A stretch of DNA of 5,998 nt, taken from NCBI GenBank assembly GCA_026125865.1, contig JAHCKI010000160.1:1-5998 (forward strand), written 5' to 3'. Shown here piece after piece: positions 1 through 5,998 of the stretch (the first letter of the stretch is position 1; each line of letters starts with the position of its first letter). Under the pieces are notes generated by a model. It had not been told where the DNA came from. It ran no database searches and was given only the letters and a program-made list of their open reading frames with translations. Position numbers and translations under genes: made by a program. This DNA comes from Rhodospirillales bacterium (GTDB lineage Bacteria; Pseudomonadota; Alphaproteobacteria; Rhodospirillales; Defluviicoccaceae).

Positions 1-136
1 CGAAATCCGTGAGCGTTCGCCCCTGTAGGTCGGCAGCCCGCTGAAACAAAGCTTTTTGCTCGGTCGACACACGGGCCTCCAGACGTTCGCCCCGACGTGT
101 CGCCAAGCGTTGTCCAGCTTTCGCAATTGTGGTCAT
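1..136 (-). CDS. DUF1778 (TacA-like) antitoxin, N-terminal part, cut by window edge
   Basis: This is a probable type II antitoxin of the DUF1778 family. In known members an N-terminal ribbon-helix-helix domain binds DNA, and the C-terminal part neutralises a GNAT acetyltransferase toxin (TacT/AtaT type) that acetylates aminoacyl-tRNA. The 45 visible codons start MTTIAKAGQRLATRRGERLE. They continue with the family core: RLEARVSTEQKALFQRAADL at residues 18-37, then QGRTLTDF. The Arg-Val/Ile-Ser/Thr strand, the Gln-Lys helix and the G-R-(T/S)-L-(T/S)-x-F turn are typical. The start is ATG at 134-136, preceded on the minus strand by GGGAGAA (141-147) at good spacing. An upstream ATG at 157-159 is in another frame and stops at once. 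The gene lies directly downstream of a good promoter. The C-terminal half and any toxin lie left of the window, so the toxin partner is inferred only. The family call is by eye. Confidence 0.8.
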   Translation of the reverse strand, partial: MTTIAKAGQRLATRRGERLEARVSTEQKALFQRAADLQGRTLTDF

Positions 137-161
137 AAGTTTCTCCCAGAGTCTCTCATGA

Positions 162-190
162 AATGTACGGCCAATTGCCGCACAAATCAA
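162..190 (-). promoter_or_regulatory. Promoter with internal dyad for the DUF1778 antitoxin
   Basis: Reading the minus strand, a -35-like TTGATT (185-190) and a -10-like TACATT (162-167) are separated by exactly 17 bases. Each matches the sigma-70 consensus at 4 of 6 positions. Transcription would begin near 155, giving a leader of about 19 bases that contains the ribosome site. The spacer holds a dyad at 168-180 (CGGCCAATTGCCG), in which 5 of 6 base pairs are symmetric about base 174. This is a plausible operator for autorepression by the ribbon-helix-helix antitoxin. The promoter elements are seen directly; the operator role is inferred. Confidence 0.55.
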
Positions 191-192
191 AC

Positions 193-217
193 GCTCCCTG
201 TTGTGGGAGCTGCTTTT
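193..217. terminator. Terminator-like hairpin upstream of the antitoxin promoter
   Basis: A perfect 6-bp stem, GCTCCC (193-198) with GGGAGC (205-210), encloses a 6-base loop. On the plus strand it is followed by TGCTTTT. On the minus strand the stem is followed by GTTTGATTT, so it could work in either direction. On the minus strand it would insulate the antitoxin promoter from transcription arriving from the PIN module to the right. The T-runs are short and interrupted, so the call is tentative. Confidence 0.4.
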
Positions 218-282
218 CTCTCTCATCTCGGCTGGTCATGAATTTCCATGTCGCCTTGCTCCATATCCATACCACCCCGCCA

Positions 283-384
283 GCACCCCGAGCGCGGATG
301 CTGGCGATCGCCTGCGGCTATGAAGACTGCGGCGCTCTTGACGTCCTGCGCCGCGATCCGGCCTTCAAGCTGGCATGCGAGTGG
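283..384 (+). pseudogene. Remnant of an IS1380-family transposase
   Basis: The plus-strand frame here encodes about 34 residues that resemble an N-terminal segment of IS1380-type DDE transposases. The core reads ARMLAIACGYED, then LDVLRRDPAFKLAC. The family pattern recalled is R-x-x-x-(I/L)-A-x-G-Y-E-D-x-x-D-x-x-x-L-R-x-D-P-x-F-K-x-A. Upstream of about 283 and downstream of the Glu-Trp at 379-384 the translation no longer resembles a transposase. The expected G-R-L-P continuation is replaced by unrelated sequence and the frame ends at 453. No DDE catalytic region exists in the window. This is therefore a short internal scrap of a once complete insertion sequence, not a gene, and its ends are approximate. 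Recognition is from memory of the family and was not searched. Confidence 0.68.
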
Positions 385-410
385 CCGCATCGAGGAACTA
401 GACGTTACAA

Positions 411-428
411 CCGCGACCGCGACCGCGA
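411..428. repeat. Three tandem copies of a 6-bp unit
   Basis: CCGCGA is repeated exactly three times (411-416, 417-422, 423-428). It then decays into CGACGCC just before the 21-bp repeat at 434. It may be a slippage tract. No function is evident. Confidence 0.75.
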
Positions 429-433
429 CGACG

Positions 434-454
434 CCGATCGCTTCGAAGAGTAGG
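434..454 (+). repeat. 21-bp direct repeat, left copy
   Basis: The copy begins CCGATCGCTTCGA and ends GAGTAGG. It matches 1943-1963 in the same orientation at 20 of 21 positions; the one difference is A versus G at the 14th base. The two copies lie 1,509 bp apart and bracket the PIN/helix-turn-helix module. In one frame both copies read Asp-Arg-Phe-Glu-Glu-stop. A hairpin follows 8 bases after this copy. Confidence 0.8.
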
Positions 455-462
455 TCGCAACA

Positions 463-480
463 ACGGCGCGAAAGCGCCGT
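463..480 (+). other. Perfect hairpin with GAAA tetraloop
   Basis: ACGGCGC (463-469) pairs perfectly with GCGCCGT (474-480) around a GAAA loop. A GNRA loop on a GC-rich stem folds very stably if transcribed from the plus strand. No T-run follows (CCCGCAAAT), so it is not a classic intrinsic terminator. It might be a transcript end, a repeat-element hairpin or a relic of a mobile element end. Confidence 0.6.
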
Positions 481-679
481 CCCGCAAATACTGCCGGTCA
501 AGCGCCTCGCAGGTGTTGGTGGTGGTGCATTTCTTGTCATGACCCAGCCGGACGCCGGGTGGAAATGGGATCGCGGGAGGAAAGAAGGCGTTCTGGTATG
601 CTGAACTTTGTTTCAGAAACGGCTCGGCGTTCAAACCAGGAATGGTCCGGGCGCCTGCAAAAAGAAATGGAGACTATCT
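481..679. other. Gene-poor stretch with no recognised gene
   Basis: No supported coding region was found between the GAAA hairpin and the PIN gene stop. Open frames here give translations that look like no family I know. A weak 5-bp hairpin, CTGAA/TTCAG, lies at 601-616. An imperfect dyad around 542-560 (ACCC...GGGT) is also present. Neither carries a T-run. A 38-codon plus-strand frame from ATG 598 is preceded by GAAGG at 9-base spacing and ends at 714. It overlaps the 3' end of the PIN gene antisense and is not called. Confidence 0.5.
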
Positions 680-1249
680 TTATAGAACGCCCTTATACTC
701 ACGAAGAGACGTAACGAACTGGATCAGCGATACACCTTCAAGGCATTCCAGGTATTCATCTACGGTTTTTGGTGGATTTTTTAATCGTACTCTGACTTCA
801 CGAACGGCTGAAACAGCAGTACCTGGAGACCAGTTCATCAATTGCGTTAAAAAATCGTCAGGGTGCTGTATTTCTATTGCAAATTTCTCTGCCGTCTCAA
901 CAGGAAAATCTTTCAGATTGGATGTAACGATAACGTCAGCGCGTCCGCGTATTGCTGCTGCCAAGACATGTCGGTCATCCGGATCGGGCAATGTCAAACA
1001 TGGAATCAGGTGTTCGTAGTCCGTGACAAGAGCATCGCGCGCATGCTCATCCATCAGATTGCGTGTGCGTTCAAGACGGCTAAGGGCTATATCAGGACGG
1101 TCCTTGAGAACAGAACGCATCCATTCGTCATGAATTGATCGTGACCAGCGTGCCTGAAACAAATCTCTTAGAGCGAGTTCCATAAGCACATCGCGAATTG
1201 GGGCAGGATACAGAACGCAGGCATCAAGCAGCGCTGTAAATGACGCCAA
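680..1249 (-). CDS. PIN-domain nuclease, probable toxin of a toxin-antitoxin pair
   Basis: The product is a 189-residue PIN-domain protein, of the sort grouped as PIN_3 (VapC superfamily). Known relatives are Mg2+-dependent ribonucleases, often toxins. The acidic site is intact. Asp9 lies in LLDACVLYP, Glu42 in HDEW, Asp91/Asp92 in PDPDDRHVLAAA and Asp105 in ADVIVTSN, with NLKDF following. About 60 residues after the PIN core (roughly 130-189) form a C-terminal extension. The start is TTG at 1247-1249. AGGG within the end of the preceding gene lies 8 bases upstream, and the protein then begins MASFTALLDA as relatives do. The gene starts two bases after the stop of the helix-turn-helix gene, so the two are almost certainly co-transcribed and translationally linked. 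The rare TTG start may keep toxin output low. Base composition is visibly lower in GC than msbA, fitting horizontal acquisition. The toxin role is inferred from fold and context. Confidence 0.85.
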   Translation of the reverse strand: MASFTALLDACVLYPAPIRDVLMELALRDLFQARWSRSIHDEWMRSVLKDRPDIALSRLERTRNLMDEHARDALVTDYEHLIPCLTLPDPDDRHVLAAAIRGRADVIVTSNLKDFPVETAEKFAIEIQHPDDFLTQLMNWSPGTAVSAVREVRVRLKNPPKTVDEYLECLEGVSLIQFVTSLREYKGVL

Positions 1250-1251
1250 CG

Positions 1252-1719
1252 TTAGTACCCTAACCCCAGTTCCTGAGCTTCTGCTACCAATTCGTCAAGC
1301 ACCTTTCGGCGCTCTGTTTCGACTCGTGCTTTGTGGTTCATAAGATCTTTCGCAGCAACTCGTCTATGTGTTCCGACCTTATGATACGGGATCGTTCCCT
1401 CCTCCAAGAGGCGCACCAGGAAGGGTCGTGACACATTGAGCACGTCAGCGGCTTGCTGTGTCGTCAGTTCGGAGTCAACGGGAATGACCTTGACCATCTT
1501 GTACTCGGCCATGTGCGCCAATATCTCTATCAGTTGACGCACGGCGCCGGCCGGCAACGTGACCGTTTCCGCTTCCTCACTGTCTTCGAGCAATCTTACC
1601 TGCAATCCACCTTGACGGCGCAGGTGTTCCGCAAGTGTACGGCTCGTGTCGCGCGCAACGCCGGCTTCTTCCGGCGTGATCGTGAAAGATTCGCGCAACT
1701 TCTCAGCAACCGCTGACAT
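1252..1719 (-). CDS. Excisionase-family helix-turn-helix protein, probable antitoxin
   Basis: This 155-residue DNA-binding protein is paired with the PIN nuclease. Residues about 85-126 form a MerR/excisionase-type helix-turn-helix (HTH_17 class). They read LTTQQAADVLNVSRPFLVRL, then LEEGTIPYHKVGTHRRV, a classic recognition helix and wing. The N-terminal 80 residues include a helical stretch (GAVRQLIEILAHMAEYK) that could dimerise. The charged C-terminal tail (about 127-155) could contact the toxin. ATG at 1717-1719 is chosen over GTG at 1726-1728. GGGTGAG lies 4 bases before the ATG, whereas the GTG has no spaced ribosome site; the GTG start would add three residues. Antitoxin-first order, a two-base gap and a repeat-rich promoter point to an autoregulated operon. 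Proteins of this kind beside PIN_3 nucleases are annotated as antitoxins, but biochemical proof for this subfamily is less extensive than for classical VapB. Confidence 0.82.
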   Translation of the reverse strand: MSAVAEKLRESFTITPEEAGVARDTSRTLAEHLRRQGGLQVRLLEDSEEAETVTLPAGAVRQLIEILAHMAEYKMVKVIPVDSELTTQQAADVLNVSRPFLVRLLEEGTIPYHKVGTHRRVAAKDLMNHKARVETERRKVLDELVAEAQELGLGY

Positions 1720-1755
1720 GTTTCTCACCCTTGCAAACGAGTTCGGTCAGTGATC

Positions 1756-1785
1756 ATCATATACGATTAAACGAATCAAATGCAA
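1756..1785 (-). promoter_or_regulatory. Candidate promoter of the helix-turn-helix/PIN operon
   Basis: On the minus strand a -10-like TATGAT (1756-1761, 5 of 6 consensus bases) lies 18 bases after a weak -35-like TTGCAT (1780-1785). Transcription would start near 1749, about 30 bases before the ATG at 1719. The 9-bp-phased repeats at 1769-1804 cover the spacer and the -35, as expected for repression by the encoded DNA-binding protein. The -10 is good; the -35 is poor. Confidence 0.5.
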
Positions 1786-1804
1786 CAAACGAAATAAACG
1801 AAAT
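1769..1804. repeat. 9-bp-phased repeats, candidate operator
   Basis: AAACGAAAT occurs twice in perfect tandem (1787-1795 and 1796-1804). A related AAACGAATC sits exactly 18 bases (two units) before the first (1769-1777). A further AAACGA is at 1735-1740. The array overlaps the candidate -35 of the PIN operon. Unlike a simple AT tract, the phasing suggests protein binding sites, most simply for the operon's own antitoxin. Binding is inferred. Confidence 0.6.
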
Positions 1805-1805
1805 T

Positions 1806-1875
1806 GAGGGAGTCCGTTTTAGGATTGTCGTAAAACATATATATTTCAATATATTAATAGAAAAACGGACGCCTC
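1806..1875. repeat. Inverted repeat around an AT-rich centre
   Basis: GTCCGTTTT (1812-1820) is perfectly complementary to AAAACGGAC (1862-1870). After a small internal loop (GA versus G) the pairing continues as GAGG (1806-1809) with CCTC (1872-1875), giving 13 pairs in all. The 41-base interior is nearly all A/T. It contains a smaller palindrome, ATATATT (1839-1845) with AATATAT (1848-1854). G+C across 1761-1860 is 28 of 100. It may be an extruding or bent regulatory element upstream of the operon, or a miniature mobile-element relic. Confidence 0.6.
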
Positions 1876-1942
1876 TCCTTTGTCTAGGCACTATCTCGGC
1901 AAACGTGCGACTGTGAAATTAGGAATGTCCCCTTTTTTCGTT

Positions 1943-1963
1943 CCGATCGCTTCGAGGAGTAGG
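1943..1963 (+). repeat. 21-bp direct repeat, right copy
   Basis: This copy matches 434-454 at 20 of 21 positions in the same orientation. It abuts the hairpin that spans the msbA stop codon. It is preceded by a T-run (1933-1938) and by GGAATG/CGTTCC (1922-1927 with 1939-1944), which form a 6-bp hairpin stem with one wobble pair. Confidence 0.8.
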
Positions 1964-1982
1964 GCGTGGAATACGCCTGCGG

Positions 1983-1993
<11 letters not shown>
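1962..1993 (-). terminator. Stem-loop spanning the msbA stop codon
   Basis: The arms pair as GGGCG/CGCCC (1962-1966 with 1989-1993), GAATA/TATTC (1969-1973 with 1984-1988) and GCC/GGC (1975-1977 with 1981-1983). The loop has three bases and there are two one-sided bulges, giving 13 pairs. The msbA stop (1983-1985) lies inside the structure. On the minus strand no T-run follows, so it may protect the mRNA 3' end or support factor-dependent termination rather than act as a textbook terminator. Confidence 0.45.
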
Positions 1994-3815
<1,822 letters not shown>

Positions 3816-3872
3816 CACGATCCTTCAGTTCACACGCGATCACGGTGCGATGTGGTTGATTGCGCACGCGAA

Positions 3873-3890
3873 CAGGGTCTGCTAACCCTG
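3873..3890. promoter_or_regulatory. Dyad in the msbA-phosphatase divergent intergenic region
   Basis: CAGGGT (3873-3878) and ACCCTG (3885-3890) form a perfect 6-bp inverted repeat around CTGCTA. They sit about midway between the two divergent starts (3815 and 3959). It could be an operator shared by both genes or a leader hairpin of the phosphatase transcript. No convincing -35/-10 pair was found on either strand here. Confidence 0.4.
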
Positions 3891-3958
3891 ACCTCGCCGA
3901 CCTCGCCCCCACGAGACGACCCGCCGTTTGCAGCAAGAGCGACAGGAATGCCGTCCCG

Positions 3959-4648
3959 ATGATAGATCTGCCCGTTGCCGCGCCGCCAGCGCCGCCGCTG
4001 AGCCGCTTCGAACGATTGCGCGCGCACCTTGACAGTTTTTTCGTCGACCACGGGATTTTCCGACAGGTCTACCGCAACCGGCACCGGGTGTCGAATGTGC
4101 TGTGGCGGTCGGCGCAGCCCTCGCCGTCGCACCTCCGCCGGGAAAAGGCGCTTGGCACCCGCACCATCGTCAATCTGCGTGGCCGGCGCGATACCTGCGG
4201 CAGCTATATCCTCGAACGGCGGGCTTGCGAAGAGCTGGGGCTGGCGCTGGTGGATTTTCCCATCCGGTCGCGCAGCGCGCTCGACCGCTCCACCCTGCAC
4301 GCCGCCGCCGACATGTTCGAGCGCATCGAATACCCGGCGCTCATTCACTGCAAATCGGGTGCGGATCGGGCCGGGCTGATGGCGACGCTCTATCTGTTCG
4401 TCGCCGAAGGCGTGCCACTTCCCGAAGCGATGAAGACGCAGCTATCCATTCGTTACGGACACGTAAAGAGCGCCAAGACCGGGGTCATCGACCATTTCTT
4501 CGAACGCTTCCTGAGCGAAACCGGGGGCGCCCTCGCCGAGTTTTATCCCTGGGTCGATAGCCGCTACGATCCGGTCGCATTGACCGCCGAGCATCGCTCC
4601 GGCCTCCTCGCCAACTTCCTGGTTAACAAAGTGCTACGGCGGGAATGA
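3959..4648 (+). CDS. Tyrosine/dual-specificity protein phosphatase
   Basis: This 229-residue, probably cytoplasmic enzyme belongs to the cysteine-based phosphatase superfamily. The P-loop HCKSGADRAG (130-139) carries the nucleophile Cys131 and phosphate-binding Arg137 of the HC(X)5R signature. An N-terminal block, FVDHGIFRQVYRNRHRV, followed by LWRSAQPSP (48-56) is typical of bacterial members related to the Siw14/DSP group. TIVNLRGRRD (69-78) forms the next conserved strand. The general acid is probably an Asp in the 99-109 region (VDFPIRSRSALD), which I cannot assign firmly. No signal peptide or membrane segment is seen. ATG at 3959-3961 is chosen, with AGGA (3944-3947) upstream. A TTG at 3860 would add 33 residues of low-complexity sequence. 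The gene is divergent from msbA. The substrate is unknown: phosphotyrosine, inositol phosphates and lipid or polysaccharide intermediates are all possible. Confidence 0.83.
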   Translation: MIDLPVAAPPAPPLSRFERLRAHLDSFFVDHGIFRQVYRNRHRVSNVLWRSAQPSPSHLRREKALGTRTIVNLRGRRDTCGSYILERRACEELGLALVDFPIRSRSALDRSTLHAAADMFERIEYPALIHCKSGADRAGLMATLYLFVAEGVPLPEAMKTQLSIRYGHVKSAKTGVIDHFFERFLSETGGALAEFYPWVDSRYDPVALTAEHRSGLLANFLVNKVLRRE

Positions 4649-4782
4649 TTGCGCCTCCGAAACGAACCCATCGCCAATGCGCCCATTACCTGCTTATGAA
4701 ACAAAAACCTTGATTCGCGTGAGCTTGGGGCGGGAGATTGTTGTAAGGTTGTTGAAGATGAGTGATTGGGTGACGGAACAGG

Positions 4783-5556
4783 ATGCTGAAAGCGACCGCG
4801 GCGCTTGAAGTCGAAGACATTCATAAGCGCTTCGCCTCCGTCGAGGTACTGAAGGGCATTACGTTTTCCGCCCACGATGGCGACGTGATCTCCATCATCG
4901 GCGCCAGCGGTTCGGGTAAGAGCACACTGCTCCGCTGCATCAACCTGTTGGAATCACCCGATCGGGGTCGTATTCGTGTCGGCAGCGAGGAGATCGCGTT
5001 GAAGCCGAAACGGGGATACGGCCTCGTCGCCGCCGACCAACGCCAGATCAGTCGGATTCGTGCCCGCGTCGGATTCGTGTTTCAAAGTTTCAACCTCTGG
5101 TCCCATCTCACGATCCTGGAAAACATCATCGAGGCGCCGGTACATGTGCGCGGGATGGCGCGGACCGAAGCCATTGAAAATGCCGAGGCTCTGTTGCAGA
5201 AGGTCGGGATCGCCGACAAGCGCGACCACTATCCGTCCCAGCTGTCCGGCGGTCAGCAGCAGCGGGCCGCCATCGCCCGCGCCCTCGCCATGGAGCCGCA
5301 GGTCATGCTGTTCGACGAGCCCACATCGGCGCTCGATCCCGAGTTGGTGGGCGAGGTGTTGCAGGTGATGCGGCGCCTGGCCGAGGAGGGGCGGACGATG
5401 CTGGTCGTGACCCATGAGATGCGGTTCGCCCGCGAAGCCTCGACGCGCGTGGTTTTTATTCACGAAGGCCGTATTCTGGAAGAGGGACCGCCGGAACAGA
5501 TCTTTCAGGCGCCGACGACCGAGCGCTGCCGCCAATTCCTGGCCAACCATCTATAG
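4783..5556 (+). CDS. ATPase of a polar (basic) amino acid ABC importer, HisP-like
   Basis: The 257-residue cytoplasmic ATPase would energise uptake of histidine, lysine, arginine, ornithine or an opine-type derivative. All motifs are intact: Walker A GASGSGKST (40-48), Q-loop Gln101 in VFQSFNLW, signature LSGGQQQR (154-161), Walker B VMLFDEP (174-180) and switch His211 in VVTHEM. Two subfamily marks point to HisP/OccP/AotP rather than GlnQ. One is the extra 70-95 segment (EEIALKPKRGYGLVAADQRQ) before the Q-loop. The other is IIEAPVHVRG (115-124) just after it. The C-terminus FLANHL is also typical. The start is ATG at 4783, with GGAA (4775-4778) as a modest ribosome site. The binding protein follows 59 bases later on the same strand, and the membrane permeases should lie beyond the window. 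A substrate cannot be fixed from the ATPase. The 134 bases before it hold no gene and no clear terminator. Confidence 0.92.
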   Translation: MLKATAALEVEDIHKRFASVEVLKGITFSAHDGDVISIIGASGSGKSTLLRCINLLESPDRGRIRVGSEEIALKPKRGYGLVAADQRQISRIRARVGFVFQSFNLWSHLTILENIIEAPVHVRGMARTEAIENAEALLQKVGIADKRDHYPSQLSGGQQQRAAIARALAMEPQVMLFDEPTSALDPELVGEVLQVMRRLAEEGRTMLVVTHEMRFAREASTRVVFIHEGRILEEGPPEQIFQAPTTERCRQFLANHL

Positions 5557-5603
5557 CTATCTAGAACCATCTTAGACGTTTGATAATCGCGCCCAAGACA
5601 ATG

Positions 5604-5610
5604 AAGGAGG
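5604..5610 (+). promoter_or_regulatory. Strong ribosome binding site for the binding-protein gene
   Basis: AAGGAGG lies 5 bases before ATG 5616. It is a near-perfect anti-16S match, clearly stronger than that of the ATPase gene upstream. This fits the need for excess periplasmic binding protein over transporter. It also fixes the start codon. Confidence 0.85.
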
Positions 5611-5615
5611 ACTAC

Positions 5616-5998
5616 ATGGGACTGTCAAAGTTGATCATTGCCGCCACGGTTGCCGGCCTCTTGGCCGGTACGGCAAGCGCCGCCGACACCATCCGCATCG
5701 GTACCGAGGGAGCTTATCCGCCGTTCAACCAGATCGACGAGAACGGCAAGCTGATCGGCTTCGACATCGATATCGCCAAGGCGCTGTGCGAGAAGATGCA
5801 GGCGGAATGCGCTTTCGTGACCCAGGACTGGGACGGAATCATTCCGGGACTGCTGGCCAAGAAATACGACGCCATCATCGCCAGCATGTCGATCACGGAA
5901 GAACGCAAGCAAGCGGTCGCCTTCACCGACAAGTACTATTCCAACAAGCTGCGGTTCGTCGCCAAGGACGGCAGCGACTTCGATCCGGCCAAATTGGA
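5616..5998 (+). CDS. Periplasmic basic amino acid-binding protein (HisJ/ArgT-like), 3' end outside window
   Basis: This is the solute-binding protein of the amino acid importer encoded with the upstream ATPase; 127 codons are visible of a usual 255-265. Residues 1-22 form a signal peptide: Lys5, a hydrophobic core LIIAATVAGLLAG, and an Ala-Ser-Ala cleavage site before ADTIRIG. The mature part fits family 3 binding proteins: TEGAYPPF, GFDIDIAKALC, DWDGIIPGL, YDAIIASMSITEER. Positions matching HisJ ligand contacts are Glu31 (HisJ Asp11), Tyr34 (Tyr14), Ser90 (Ser70), Ser92 (Ser72) and Arg97 (Arg77), so the alpha-amino/carboxylate grip is kept. HisJ Leu52 is Trp72 here. Cys58 and Cys65 match the HisJ disulfide Cys38-Cys45. 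The start is set by AAGGAGG at 5604-5610. The ligand is probably Arg/Lys/His/ornithine; the half deciding selectivity is missing. Confidence 0.9.
   Translation, partial: MGLSKLIIAATVAGLLAGTASAADTIRIGTEGAYPPFNQIDENGKLIGFDIDIAKALCEKMQAECAFVTQDWDGIIPGLLAKKYDAIIASMSITEERKQAVAFTDKYYSNKLRFVAKDGSDFDPAKL

Noticed and set aside
41..616. CTGAAACAAAG occurs at 41-51 on the plus strand and in inverse orientation around 606-616.
   Set aside because: It is only 11 bp. The left copy is within the antitoxin coding sequence and explained by it (Lys-Ala-Leu-Phe-Gln); no structure links the two.
598..714. A 38-codon plus-strand frame (starts MLNFVSETARR) with GAAGG 9 bases upstream of its ATG.
   Set aside because: It overlaps the end of the well-supported PIN gene antisense, resembles no known family and has no independent support. 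The ribosome-site match could be chance.
1453..1716. Plus-strand open frame opposite the helix-turn-helix gene.
   Set aside because: Its translation has no recognisable motif and the opposite strand encodes a clear helix-turn-helix domain.
3856..3885. TTGATT followed 18 bases later by TGCTAA as a phosphatase promoter.
   Set aside because: The -10-like hexamer matches the consensus at only two positions, so it is not supportable.
3860..3958. N-terminal extension of the phosphatase from a TTG codon.
   Set aside because: The extra 33 residues are not family-like. A good ATG with an AGGA ribosome site at 3959 precedes the conserved region.

Overview
The window looks like chromosome from a GC-rich Gram-negative bacterium, most likely an alphaproteobacterium. 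The evidence is a lipid A flippase-type MsbA, a HisP/HisJ-type amino acid uptake system, GC-rich core genes and consistent codon use. The genus cannot be fixed from the sequence. An accessory stretch on the left (about 1-1980) adjoins conserved metabolic and envelope genes on the right (about 1983-5998).

Left accessory region. At the left edge, on the minus strand, is the first 45 codons of a DUF1778 (TacA-like) antitoxin, with a good promoter and a dyad inside that promoter. Its toxin, probably a GNAT acetyltransferase, would lie outside the window. A gene-poor stretch (137-679) follows. It holds a terminator-like hairpin, a short remnant of an IS1380-type transposase (about 283-384), a small tandem repeat and a GAAA-loop hairpin. 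Next, on the minus strand, is a second toxin-antitoxin-like pair: an excisionase/MerR-type helix-turn-helix protein (1252-1719) and, two bases after its stop, a PIN-domain nuclease (680-1249). The region upstream of the pair is strikingly AT-rich. It has a plausible promoter overlapped by 9-bp-phased repeats, and an inverted repeat around an AT-rich centre. A 21-bp near-identical direct repeat (434-454 and 1943-1963) brackets this module, and each copy is followed by a hairpin.

Right core region. On the minus strand lies msbA (1983-3815), a full ABC exporter with fused membrane and ATPase domains. Divergent from it is a tyrosine/dual-specificity phosphatase (3959-4648). Then, on the plus strand, come the ATPase of a polar amino acid importer (4783-5556) and its periplasmic binding protein (5616 to beyond the window end). 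The importer's permease genes should follow outside the window.

The core genes work separately: lipid A/phospholipid export (MsbA), protein or small-molecule dephosphorylation (the phosphatase) and uptake of basic amino acids. The accessory segment appears to be an integration or recombination scar, carrying stress/persistence modules, placed against the 3' end of msbA. I found no CRISPR array, tRNA or rRNA, and no clear evidence of a wholly new system. The most unusual structure is the repeat-bracketed PIN module with its phased operator.
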